From JBFWRK01 sp050248955 (GTDB taxonomy: Bacteria > Actinomycetota > Acidimicrobiia > Acidimicrobiales > Ilumatobacteraceae): 64,000 nt of DNA. The stretch spans positions 30,701-94,700 of the forward strand of contig JBFWRK010000017.1 of assembly GCA_050248955.1 (NCBI GenBank), written 5' to 3'. Position numbers and translations under genes: made by a program. A model generated the notes under the pieces. It was not told the DNA's origin, did not search any database, and worked only from the letters and a program-made list of their open reading frames with translations. Every line of letters begins with the position of its first letter. Position 1 is the stretch's first letter. This document shows positions 50,504-58,248 of the stretch, piece after piece.

Positions 50504-51304
50504 TCAGGAGATGAGGAGGCGCTCGAGGCGACGTGCCGCGACCACGAGGCCGACCGCAGACATCGCGACGAGGAACGCGACGTGTCCGAGCAGCGACCAG
50601 CTCCAGACGCCGTCGTTGGCCGCCCGAACGAGCGTCACACCGTGGTACAGCGGTGAGACCTGGAGGAACATCCGGCCGATCCCACCGTAGGTGGACGCGG
50701 GGTAGAACGTCGCAGAGAACAGGAACATGGGCATCTGCACGAGGGGCACGAACTCGAAGTCGGCCCAGCCGCGCAGGTACGTGGTCGCCGCCATGCCGCA
50801 CGAGGCGAAGGCGAGCCCGATGAGCGTGCACGCCGGGATCGAGAGGATCACCCACCAGCTGTTCGTCAACCCCATCCCGACGAGCACTCCGAGGAACGCG
50901 ATCGCGTAGAGCAACCCGCGCACGAGCGCCCATCCGATCTCGCCGAGCGCGACGTCGCCCGGGCCGAGGGGTGTCGCCAGCACGGCGTCGTACAACTTCG
51001 CGTACTTCAACTTGTGGAAGACGTTCATCGTCGAGTCGTAGATCGCGCCGTTCATCGCCGAGCTCGCCATCAACGCCGGCGCGACGAACGACGCGTACTC
51101 GACGACGCGCCCGCCGACTTCGATGTCGCCGACGAGCTCGCTGATCCCGACCCGGATCGACAACAGGTAGAAGAGCGGTTCGAAGAAGCCGGACACGATG
51201 ATGATCCACATCCGCCGGTTGTAGATGTACGCGCGTTCGAGGAGGCGCTGCGGGCGACGCGCCGTGCGCAGCGTCATCGGCACGACACGCAGGACGGCGG
51301 TCAT
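50504..51304 (-). CDS. ABC-2 type transporter permease
   Basis: A 266-residue membrane protein with six hydrophobic segments and the ABC-2 pattern (FYLLSIRVG near the first helix, PLVQMPMFLFSATFYPAS near the fifth). It is the last gene of a three-gene export operon: its ATG at 51304 overlaps the stop of the preceding permease (ATGA). The two permeases are related in sequence and probably form a heterodimer. Confidence 0.88.
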   Translation of the reverse strand: MTAVLRVVPMTLRTARRPQRLLERAYIYNRRMWIIIVSGFFEPLFYLLSIRVGISELVGDIEVGGRVVEYASFVAPALMASSAMNGAIYDSTMNVFHKLKYAKLYDAVLATPLGPGDVALGEIGWALVRGLLYAIAFLGVLVGMGLTNSWWVILSIPACTLIGLAFASCGMAATTYLRGWADFEFVPLVQMPMFLFSATFYPASTYGGIGRMFLQVSPLYHGVTLVRAANDGVWSWSLLGHVAFLVAMSAVGLVVAARRLERLLIS

Positions 51305-52092
51305 GTCGCCAACCGCCGACGGAACATCGCGATCGCCATGTACGTACCGCCGACGATCCAGAGCGCGAGGTACGCGAGATGGCCGAGCGCGGCAGCGACG
51401 CCGAGCCGGTGGAGCGACACCTGACGGCACAGCTCGACGCCGTGCCAGAGCGGTGTCGCGTACGTGATCGGCCGCATCCACGCAGGGAGCTGCGAGATCG
51501 GGAAGAAGGCGCCGCCGAACAGCAGCAGCGGCGTGACGACGAACCGTTGGAATGCGGCGAAGCCACCGTCACCCTCGCGGGTCGCGGCGTACGCGGCGGT
51601 CGGCATCGCGATCGCGATCGCCGTGACGATCGCGAACAAGATGGCCAACGGCAGACCGGTCGAGCGGGTCTCGGGGATGATCGCCATCACGAGTGCGACC
51701 GCGGTGCACGCGATCGCGACGCGCAGCGCGATCCACGCGAGGTGGCCGAGGACGATGTCCACCGCGTCGAGCGGCGTCGCTGACATCGCGTGGTACGAAC
51801 GCTCCCACTTGAACCCGCCGAGAACCGGCCACGTGGACTCGACAGTGGCGACCACCATCGCCGTCGTGGCGAGCAGCCCCGGCGCGATGAACGCGACGTA
51901 CGGCACGCCGCCCAGCAGCTGTTCGCTCGACGCGTTGCGGTTGACGAGCGATCCGACGCCGACGCCCATCGCCAAGAGGTAGAAGAGTGGCTGCCCGAAC
52001 GAACTGAGGACGTTGGCCCGCCACAAGCGGCGGAACAGTAGCAGCTTCGCCTCGACGACGTGCCCGGCACCGGCGAGCGAGCTCCCCTCCAT
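51301..52092 (-). CDS. ABC-2 type transporter permease
   Basis: A 263-residue membrane protein of the same ABC-2 type (FGQPLFYLLAMGVGVGSLV; LLLFGGAFFPISQLPAWM). Its ATG at 52092 shares one base with the stop of the upstream ATPase (TGATG), and its own stop overlaps the next permease start. The set resembles DrrAB-type antibiotic or lipid exporters. The cargo cannot be told from the sequence. Confidence 0.88.
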   Translation of the reverse strand: MEGSSLAGAGHVVEAKLLLFRRLWRANVLSSFGQPLFYLLAMGVGVGSLVNRNASSEQLLGGVPYVAFIAPGLLATTAMVVATVESTWPVLGGFKWERSYHAMSATPLDAVDIVLGHLAWIALRVAIACTAVALVMAIIPETRSTGLPLAILFAIVTAIAIAMPTAAYAATREGDGGFAAFQRFVVTPLLLFGGAFFPISQLPAWMRPITYATPLWHGVELCRQVSLHRLGVAAALGHLAYLALWIVGGTYMAIAMFRRRLAT

Positions 52093-53018
52093 CAGTCGAC
52101 CAGCGTCCGGCCGGTCAGGTGGAGGAACACGTCCTCCAGCGAGCTGCGCCGCACGAGCGCGCTCTCCGGCTCGGCACGGCGGGCGTGCACCTCGGCGAGC
52201 GCCGACTCCCCGTCGTTCGCGTAAACGAGGATGCGGTCGGGCAGGACCTCCTGGCGTTCGCCGATGCCGGCGACCTCCGGTGCTCGATCCTCGTTCGTGC
52301 CGGCGCCGTAGCGCAGTTCGAGCACCTCCCTGGTCGAGTGCCGCTGGATCAGCGCTCGCGGGGATCCCTCGGCGACGATCCGGCCGGCGTCCATCACCAC
52401 CAGACGGTCGCACAACTGCTCTGCCTCGTCCATGTAGTGGGTGGTCAGGACGAGCGTGACGCCCTGCTGCTTCAGCCGGTACAGGCGGTCCCAGACGACG
52501 TGACGAGCCTGCGGGTCGAGTCCGGTCGTCGGCTCGTCGAGCAGCAGCAGCTCGGGCTGGTTGACGAGCGAGCGGGCGATGGTCAGGCGGCGCTTCATGC
52601 CGCCGGACAACGGCTCGACCTGGCTCTTCGCCCTGTCGGCGAGCTGGACGAACTCGAGCAGCTCCGCTGCTCGCCGCCTGCACTCGGCCCGCGGGATGTC
52701 GAAGTAACGCCCGTAGATGACGAGGTTCTCCTCGACGGTGAGCTCCATGTCGAGGGTGTCGGCCTGGGGCACGACACCGAGCCGGGCGCGGATGCGGCGG
52801 CCGTTCGTGGCCGCGTCCATCCCGAAGATCCGCAGGTCGCCCGAGGTGAGCGGTGACACGCAGCCGATCATCCGCATCGTCGAGCTCTTGCCGGCGCCGT
52901 TCGGTCCGAGGAATCCGAAGACCTCGCCACGCTGGACCTCGACGTCGATCCCGTCGACGGCGGTGAAGTCCCCGAATCGTTTGGTGAGGGCACGACCCTC
53001 GATCAGCGGCTCGGACAT
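52092..53018 (-). CDS. ABC transporter ATPase, DrrA-like
   Basis: A 308-residue ATPase with Walker A GPNGAGKSS, signature PLSGGMKRRL, Walker B LLLLDEPTTGLD and switch VLTTHYMDEAE, plus the C-terminal extension typical of DrrA-type exporters (ALAEVHARRAEPESALVRRSSLEDVFLHLTGR). It powers the two permeases encoded downstream in the same operon. It is divergent from a GNAT acetyltransferase gene with only about 38 bp between the starts. Confidence 0.92.
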   Translation of the reverse strand: MSEPLIEGRALTKRFGDFTAVDGIDVEVQRGEVFGFLGPNGAGKSSTMRMIGCVSPLTSGDLRIFGMDAATNGRRIRARLGVVPQADTLDMELTVEENLVIYGRYFDIPRAECRRRAAELLEFVQLADRAKSQVEPLSGGMKRRLTIARSLVNQPELLLLDEPTTGLDPQARHVVWDRLYRLKQQGVTLVLTTHYMDEAEQLCDRLVVMDAGRIVAEGSPRALIQRHSTREVLELRYGAGTNEDRAPEVAGIGERQEVLPDRILVYANDGESALAEVHARRAEPESALVRRSSLEDVFLHLTGRTLVD

Positions 53019-53056
53019 GGCCCGTAGACGGTACCGGCTCCCTACGCTCTCGCTCC

Positions 53057-53560
53057 GTGGAGTTTCGAGACCTTCGTGCCGATGACCATGCGGTCGTGCT
53101 GGCGCTCAACAACGGCGCGCTGCCGGCCGTGAGCGCGCTCGACGGCGAGGGGCTGGTGGCACTCGTCGAGGAGTGCTCGCACGCGATCGTCGCCGTCGCG
53201 GGGGACGGCTCGGTCGGCGGGTTCTGCATCACGTTCCGCCGCGGTGCCTCGTACGAGAGCGTCAACTACCGGTGGTTCAGCGAGCGCTACGACGCCTTCG
53301 AGTACCTGGATCGGATCGTCGTCGCCCCGTCCGAACGCGGCTCGGGCATCGGCGCGGCGATCTACTCGGAGCTCGAGCGCCGGATCGCCGGAGCGGTGCC
53401 GTGGCTCCTGTGCGAGGTGAACGTGAAGCCGTTGAACGCGGGGTCGCTGCGCTTCCACCGGCGCATCGGCTTCGCCGAGGTCGGCCAGCAGGACACCGAC
53501 GCCGGCGCCAAGCGAGTGAGCCTCCTCGCCAAGCCCCTGGAGCACCCCACCCCCGAGTGA
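53057..53560 (+). CDS. GNAT-family N-acetyltransferase
   Basis: A 167-residue protein with the GNAT fold: an N-terminal FRDLRADDHAVVLALNN, the acetyl-CoA-binding motif A with VVAPSERGSGIGAAIYSELER (R/Q-x-x-G-x-G/A type) and a C-terminal NAGSLRFHRRIGFAEVG. Substrate unknown; such proteins often modify drugs or amino acids. The start is GTG 53057. It is followed by a C-rich tandem repeat and repeat copy C. Confidence 0.88.
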   Translation: MEFRDLRADDHAVVLALNNGALPAVSALDGEGLVALVEECSHAIVAVAGDGSVGGFCITFRRGASYESVNYRWFSERYDAFEYLDRIVVAPSERGSGIGAAIYSELERRIAGAVPWLLCEVNVKPLNAGSLRFHRRIGFAEVGQQDTDAGAKRVSLLAKPLEHPTPE

Positions 53561-53562
53561 CC

Positions 53563-53604
53563 CTCGACCCCGACCCACGACCCCGACCCCGACCCACGAC
53601 CCCC
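53563..53604 (+). repeat. C+A-rich tandem repeat after the GNAT stop codon
   Basis: CGACCCCGACCCACGACCCC is repeated about twice starting two bases after the stop codon. A CGCCTTTGTGGCGGCAGACC element follows at about 53615, matching the motif next to copies A and B. Confidence 0.7.
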
Positions 53605-53661
53605 GGCAATCTCGCGCCTTTGTGGCGGCAGACCTCCAGAAAACGTGTAGCGGGATGTCAC

Positions 53662-53712
53662 AACGTCGTGATGGCCGGGGTGGCCACCGGGCAGGTACGA
53701 AATGGGGACGCG
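53662..53712 (+). repeat. 51-bp module shared with the copy B region
   Basis: It differs at only three positions from 23730-23780. It ends one base before the core of copy C, so here the module directly adjoins the repeat. Confidence 0.85.
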
Positions 53713-53713
53713 C

Positions 53714-53933
53714 GGGTTCTCTGCTCGCCGACGACTCGCGACCGGTTCTCCGCTCCCATCCGGACACCCAACGACCTCGCCCGATCAGAGATCGGGGCTG
53801 GTGACGCGAATGAGCAGAGAAGCGGCGTGGCTGGGTCTCGTCGGCCCGATGACGTCGTCGCACCAGCACACGCTGGCCTCCAGCGTCACCAACCGTTACG
53901 CGCAACCACCGAACTCATTTCACCCCAGGCACG
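53714..53933 (-). repeat. Dispersed structured repeat, copy C (full length)
   Basis: This is a full-length inverted match to 11069-11290 (copy A) with the hairpin CCCGATC-AGA-GATCGGG at 53780-53796. The flanking elements (ACCGGTTCTCCGCTCC; GAGCAGAGAAGC) are more diverged than in A, but spacing is kept. It lies in the 481-bp gap between the GNAT and PhyH-like genes, which holds no supported gene. Confidence 0.88.
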
Positions 53934-54041
53934 TTCGGGCGGGCGGGGTGGGTCGGGGTCGGCGGCCGGGGGGTCGGGGGCTGGGGGGCGGATGGGGGCG
54001 GTACGGTGGCCGGGGTGAGCTGGGGTGCGGCGCGAGGGGCG

Positions 54042-54776
54042 ATGACCGACGCCGAGCGGTACTCGTTCGACCTTCAGGGGTTCCTCGTTCGCCGGGGCGC
54101 GCTCTCGGGCGGCGAGGTGCGGACCTTGCGCGCGGCGGTCGCCGAGCTCGGTGTCGGTCCGCCGTCGGCTTCGCTGCACAGCCAGCGCTTCAACGGCCAC
54201 CTGACCCGGCACGCGGCGTTCCGAGATCTGATCGACCACCCGGCCGTGCTCGACGTCGTGATCGAGCTGTGCGGGCCGAACGTCCGGCTGGACCACGCCT
54301 ACGGGATCGTCATGGCGCCGCGCAGCAGTGGCCTTGGCCTCCACGGTGGCGGGACGCCCCACGATCCGTCGCAGTACTACGCGGTGCACGGTGGGCGAAT
54401 GCACAACGGGCTCGTCGGCGTGCAGTGGGCGCTCGTCGACCATCGGGTCGGTGACGGCGGCTTCGGCTGCATCCCCGGCAGCCACAAGGCGAACTTCCCG
54501 CTCCCGCCGGATCACGACCAGCGTCTCGTGACGGAGGTCCCGATGGCAGCAGGCGATGTGGTCATCTTCACCGAGGCGCTCACCCACTGCACTATCCCGT
54601 GGCGCGGCAAGGGCGAACGCCAGACGCTGATCTTCAAGTACAGCCCCGGCCACCTGGCCTGGGGGCCGGACTACGAGGAGCTCCAAAGCCTCGTGCCGCT
54701 GCTCACGCCACAGCAGCAACGGCTCCTGCAGAAGCCGTCGGTGCACGCGCACCGTCCGGTCAGGGAGCGCGGGTGA
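54042..54776 (+). CDS. Phytanoyl-CoA dioxygenase (PhyH) family oxygenase
   Basis: A 244-residue 2-oxoglutarate/Fe(II)-dependent oxygenase. The jelly-roll core shows GLHGGGTPHDP near the first iron ligands, NGLVGVQWALVDH, GGFGCIPGSHKANFPLP and a distal THCTIPW with the C-terminal His, followed by the Arg/Lys region RGKGERQTLIFKYSPGHLAW. The exact ligand set is inferred. Relatives hydroxylate lipids or small molecules. ATG 54042 has GAGGGG just upstream; GTG 54006 is an alternative. The stop abuts the stop of the convergent amidase gene. Confidence 0.8.
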   Translation: MTDAERYSFDLQGFLVRRGALSGGEVRTLRAAVAELGVGPPSASLHSQRFNGHLTRHAAFRDLIDHPAVLDVVIELCGPNVRLDHAYGIVMAPRSSGLGLHGGGTPHDPSQYYAVHGGRMHNGLVGVQWALVDHRVGDGGFGCIPGSHKANFPLPPDHDQRLVTEVPMAAGDVVIFTEALTHCTIPWRGKGERQTLIFKYSPGHLAWGPDYEELQSLVPLLTPQQQRLLQKPSVHAHRPVRERG

Positions 54777-55538
54777 TCAGGACGTGCGGCGGTCCTGCAG
54801 GAAGCGGAAGCGATCGCGGACGGCAGCGACGTGGCCGGCATCGATCTCGGCCACGAGGAGCGCCTCCGTGCGCGCTCCGGTCGCGAGCAGCTCCCCGAGC
54901 GGATCGATGATCCGGCTGTCACCCGCGTAGTCGATGCCACCCCCGGGGCCGACCCGGTTGCAGGCGACGACGTACGCCTGGTTCTCGATCGCCCGCGCCT
55001 GCGTCAGCGCCTGCCAGTGGAGGCGGCGTGGTTCAGGCCAGTTCGCGACGACGAGGTACACGTCGGTCTGCTCGGCCAAATGCCACCATTCGTCGGCGAA
55101 GCGGAGGTCGTAGCAGACGAACAAGCTGGCCCGGAGCCCTTCGATCTCGACGGTGACGAGCTCGTTGCCGCCCTGGAACGATCCCTCCTCGCCGCCGTAT
55201 GTGAACGGGTGCACCTTGCGATAGCGGTGGACCGTTCCATCGGGTCCGGCGAGCACGAACGTGTTGTACGGCAGGCCGCCGTCGACCACCTCGGGGCACG
55301 AGCCGCCGACCCAGAGGTCGTGCTCCTTCGCTTGCTGCTGCAGGAACGTCGAGCTCGGGCCGCCGAGCGGTTCGCCCGTGCGCCCGGTGTCCATCGAGAA
55401 CCCCGTCGAGAACGTCTCGGTGAGCAGCGCGATGCGAGCACCCGTGGCAGCGGCGCCGCGGATCATCGGCGCCAGTCGCTCGAAGTTGGCGTCCTTGTCC
55501 TCCCACACGATGTCGTGCTGGATCGTTGCCACCTTCAT
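54777..55538 (-). CDS. Carbon-nitrogen hydrolase, omega-amidase type
   Basis: A 253-residue nitrilase-superfamily amidase. The catalytic triad can be placed: Glu in LLTETFSTGF, Lys in YRKVHPF and Cys in SLFVCYDLRF. Size and motifs fit omega-amidases (Nit2/YafV type), which convert 2-oxoglutaramate and similar keto-acid amides to the keto acids. The ATG at 55538 overlaps the stop of an aminotransferase gene (ATGA), the usual pairing for the glutamine transaminase/omega-amidase route. Confidence 0.88.
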   Translation of the reverse strand: MKVATIQHDIVWEDKDANFERLAPMIRGAAATGARIALLTETFSTGFSMDTGRTGEPLGGPSSTFLQQQAKEHDLWVGGSCPEVVDGGLPYNTFVLAGPDGTVHRYRKVHPFTYGGEEGSFQGGNELVTVEIEGLRASLFVCYDLRFADEWWHLAEQTDVYLVVANWPEPRRLHWQALTQARAIENQAYVVACNRVGPGGGIDYAGDSRIIDPLGELLATGARTEALLVAEIDAGHVAAVRDRFRFLQDRRTS

Positions 55539-56707
55539 GCCGTCAGACCCTTCAACCGGGCGACGGCGTCGTCGATCACCTCGTGGCGCTTGCAGAACGC
55601 GAAGCGCACCATGTGGCGCCCCTCGTGCTTGTCGTCGTAGAAGACGACGTTCGGGATCGCGACGATGCCGCACCGTTCGGGCAGGGCACGACAGAACGCC
55701 ATGCCGTCACCGTCGGGCTGCATCGAGCGGATGTCGACCGTGATGAAGTACGTGCCGGACGGTTTGAACGCATCGAAGCCGGCGTCCTGCAAGCCGGCGA
55801 AGAGCTTGTCGCGCTTGAGCTCGAGATCAGCGGCCAGCTCCGCGTAGTACGTGTCGGGCAGCCGCAGACCGACCGCCATCGCCGGCTGGAACGGGCCGCT
55901 GTTGACATACGTGAGGAACTGCTTCGCCGTGCGGACCGCTGTGACGAGCTCGGGTGGGCCGCAGATCCAACCGACCTTCCAGCCCGTCGTGTTGAAGGTC
56001 TTGCCGCCGGAAGAGATCACCAGCGTCCGCTCGCGCATGCCGGGCAGCGAAGCGAGCGTGATGTGCTCGAGCCCGTCGAACACGAGGTGCTCGTAGACCT
56101 CGTCGGTGACGACGATCAGATCGTTCTCGACCGCGAGCTCGGCGACGGCGGCCAGCTCCGCCCGCGTCAACACCTTGCCCGTCGGGTTGTGCGGCGTGTT
56201 CAGCAAGATCAGCTTCGTCTTCGCGGTGATCGCATCACGGAGCGCGTCGACGTCGAGGTCGTAGTGCGGCGGGCGCAACGTCACGAAACGAGGCGTCGCG
56301 CCGGCGAGCGCGATGCACGCCTGGTAGCTGTCGTACGTCGGCTCGAGCACGACGACCTCGTCTCCGGTGTCGCACAGCCCGAGCAGCGCCGCGGCGATCG
56401 CCTCGGTCGCACCGGCCGTCACGAGCACCTCGGTGCCCGGGTCGTAGGCGACGCCGTAGAAGCGCTGCTGGTGCTCCGTGATCGCTTCCCGCAGGACGGG
56501 CATGCCGGCGCCCGGCGGGTACTGGTTGAGCCCCCCGTTGATCGCGTCGATCGCCGCAGCGAGAACCTCGCGAGGTCCGTCGTAGTCGGGGAAGCCCTGG
56601 CCGAGGTTCACAGCACCGGTCGCGACGGCGAGTGAGCTCATGTCGGCGAAGATCGTCGTGCCGAAGCCCTGCAGCTTGGCGGTGAGGTGGGGGGCGCGCT
56701 GGACCAT
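55535..56707 (-). CDS. Class I/II pyridoxal-phosphate aminotransferase
   Basis: A 390-residue fold-type I aminotransferase with the PLP-Lys motif ISSGGKTFNTTGWKVGW, the NTPHNPTGKVLT loop, TDEVYEHLVFDG and the substrate Arg in HMVRFAFCKR. Family resemblance is to methionine/glutamine transaminases (YbdL/KAT type). Together with the coupled omega-amidase it could salvage the methionine keto acid using glutamine as donor. ATG 56707 begins at MVQRAPHL; the longer frame upstream overlaps the divergent cupredoxin gene. Confidence 0.88.
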   Translation of the reverse strand: MVQRAPHLTAKLQGFGTTIFADMSSLAVATGAVNLGQGFPDYDGPREVLAAAIDAINGGLNQYPPGAGMPVLREAITEHQQRFYGVAYDPGTEVLVTAGATEAIAAALLGLCDTGDEVVVLEPTYDSYQACIALAGATPRFVTLRPPHYDLDVDALRDAITAKTKLILLNTPHNPTGKVLTRAELAAVAELAVENDLIVVTDEVYEHLVFDGLEHITLASLPGMRERTLVISSGGKTFNTTGWKVGWICGPPELVTAVRTAKQFLTYVNSGPFQPAMAVGLRLPDTYYAELAADLELKRDKLFAGLQDAGFDAFKPSGTYFITVDIRSMQPDGDGMAFCRALPERCGIVAIPNVVFYDDKHEGRHMVRFAFCKRHEVIDDAVARLKGLTA

Positions 56708-56751
56708 CGGCGCGAATCGTAGGTCCGGACGACCTCTGACAGGATGGCCCC

Positions 56752-57162
56752 ATGGATCACTTCCGGCGAATGGCGTCGTCGTCGGCGTTGGCACTCGCGC
56801 TGCTCGTTGCGGCGTGCGGCTCCGATGCTGCCGACGGTGGCAGCGGCGACGTGAAGAACGAGGGCTCGCCGACCGTGCCCGGAGCGCGCGTCGTCCCGGT
56901 CGAGGCGAGCAACTTCGCGTTCGCTCCCGATCGCATCACGGCCGCGCCAGGTGAGCAGATCACGATCGAGATGATCTCGGTGAAGGATCGCCACGACCTC
57001 GTGCTCCTCGGCGCCGAGTCGCTCCGCGTCGCATGGGCGAGCGAAGGGCAGACGGCCGTCGGCGGCCTGACCGCGCCGACCGAGCCCGGCGTCTACCGGT
57101 TCATCTGCAGCGAGATCGGCCACCTCGCCGAGGGCATGGAGGGCGAGCTCGTCGTCGAGTAG
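56752..57162 (+). CDS. Cupredoxin-domain lipoprotein
   Basis: A 136-residue exported protein with a lipobox-like VAAC after a short signal, a spacer, and a plastocyanin-like domain. The type 1 copper ligands are all visible: His in VKDRHDLVL and the C-terminal C-x4-H-x4-M in FICSEIGHLAEGMEG. It should carry electrons or hold copper outside the membrane. ATG 56752 is used. It converges on a small membrane protein gene. Confidence 0.88.
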   Translation: MDHFRRMASSSALALALLVAACGSDAADGGSGDVKNEGSPTVPGARVVPVEASNFAFAPDRITAAPGEQITIEMISVKDRHDLVLLGAESLRVAWASEGQTAVGGLTAPTEPGVYRFICSEIGHLAEGMEGELVVE

Positions 57163-57181
57163 TCGACGAGTCGAGCGTCGA
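57163..57181. terminator. Hairpin between convergent genes
   Basis: TCGACG (57163-57168) pairs with CGTCGA (57176-57181) over a 7-nt loop directly after the cupredoxin stop. No T-tract is seen, so terminator function is uncertain. Confidence 0.35.
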
Positions 57182-57191
57182 CACTCGAGCG

Positions 57192-57692
57192 TCAGCCGGC
57201 TGTCGTGGTCGTCGCGACCGCACCCTCGAAGACGAGGACCAGCGTCTCCTGGTCCTCGATGACGACCTGGACGTCGTCGGCGAGCGCGAGCTGGCTCACG
57301 TCGACCACTCGGCCTTCGCAGTCCGTGAACTGGGCCGTGCCGACGGACTGATCCGCGAAGCACGTCTCGGCGCGATCAGCAGGGAACGGCCGGTAGACCC
57401 GCCAACCGCTCAGGTCGTCGGCCCCCTGGTGGGCGACGACGATCGACCGTTCGCCCTCCGGGCTCTTCAGGTCGGGGAACAGCTGCGGTCCGTTCTCCTC
57501 GATCGACTCCGCCACGCGGTCGACGCGTCCGACGGCGAAGGTCGGGTCGCCCAGGCGGGTGTCCTGCGGGTTGCGGGACATGAAGACGGCAGCGGCATAG
57601 AGGATCCCGGCGAGCACGGCGAAGAACGCGATGCCGGCGAGCACCGGCACCACGGCCCGGGCGAGCGGCGAGCGGAGCGCGGGGAGTTGCAC
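57192..57692 (-). CDS. Single-pass membrane protein of unknown function
   Basis: A 166-residue protein with one N-terminal membrane helix (about residues 12-38) and an outside domain. The C-terminal part (AETCFADQSVGTAQFTDCEG, then RVVDVSQLALADDVQVV) faintly recalls a Rieske fold with only two of the four ligand positions kept as Cys. It is not assigned. GTG 57692 is taken as start. A tandem repeat (57738-57767) lies upstream between it and the B12-binding protein gene. Confidence 0.6.
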   Translation of the reverse strand: MQLPALRSPLARAVVPVLAGIAFFAVLAGILYAAAVFMSRNPQDTRLGDPTFAVGRVDRVAESIEENGPQLFPDLKSPEGERSIVVAHQGADDLSGWRVYRPFPADRAETCFADQSVGTAQFTDCEGRVVDVSQLALADDVQVVIEDQETLVLVFEGAVATTTTAG

Positions 57693-57737
57693 GGCAACAG
57701 TGTGCCGTGTGGCCCCACGAGCTCCGCGATGCGACGT

Positions 57738-57767
57738 GATGGTCCGAGATGGTCCGAGATGGTCCGC
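57738..57767 (+). repeat. 10-nt tandem repeat, three units
   Basis: GATGGTCCG(A/C) occurs three times in a row between divergent starts at 57692 and 57825. It could be an operator array or slippage product. Confidence 0.75.
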
Positions 57768-57824
57768 GATGCGGCGCGAGCGAGTTGGAGCAGGCCCGCC
57801 CTTCGGGCCTAGGGTCCGTCTCTC

Positions 57825-58229
57825 GTGAAGCGGCCATATCGAGTCGTCGTTGCCAAGCCAGGTCTGGACGGTCATGACCGCGGCGCGAAGACGATCACGC
57901 GGGCGTTGCGGGATCACGGCTTCGAGGTCATCTACACGGGACTGCACCAGACGCCCGAGCAGATTGCCGAAACCGCGCTGCAGGAAGATGTCGACGCCGT
58001 CGGCCTCTCGCTCCTGTCCGGCGCGCACCTCACGCTGTTCCCGCGCGTGATGGAGGAGCTGCGCAACCGGGATCTCGGCGACGTCCTGGTGTTCGGCGGC
58101 GGCGTCATCCCCGATGCGGACGTGCGGGCGCTGAAGGAGCAGGGCGTCGCCCAGCTCTTCACCCCGGGGTCCTCGTTGAAGGGCATCTGCCAATGGCTCG
58201 AGCAAGCGCTCGACGCTCAGGACGACTGA
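57825..58229 (+). CDS. Stand-alone cobalamin-binding domain, methylmalonyl-CoA mutase small-domain type
   Basis: A 134-residue B12-binding domain with the signature GLDGHDRGA (D-x-H-x-x-G, the lower-ligand His) and SLLSGAHLTLFP. It matches the C-terminal domain of methylmalonyl-CoA mutase-type enzymes, which pair with a separate catalytic subunit (as in isobutyryl-CoA or ethylmalonyl-CoA mutases). No large subunit is in the window. It lies 19 bp upstream of sucC, so its product could feed succinyl-CoA metabolism. The start is GTG 57825. Confidence 0.85.
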   Translation: MKRPYRVVVAKPGLDGHDRGAKTITRALRDHGFEVIYTGLHQTPEQIAETALQEDVDAVGLSLLSGAHLTLFPRVMEELRNRDLGDVLVFGGGVIPDADVRALKEQGVAQLFTPGSSLKGICQWLEQALDAQDD

Positions 58230-58248
58230 AGGTCAAGGAGACAGCGGA

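Noticed and set aside
57693..57824. Cobalamin riboswitch upstream of the B12-binding protein
   Set aside because: No B12-box-like sequence was seen; the space holds only a short tandem repeat.
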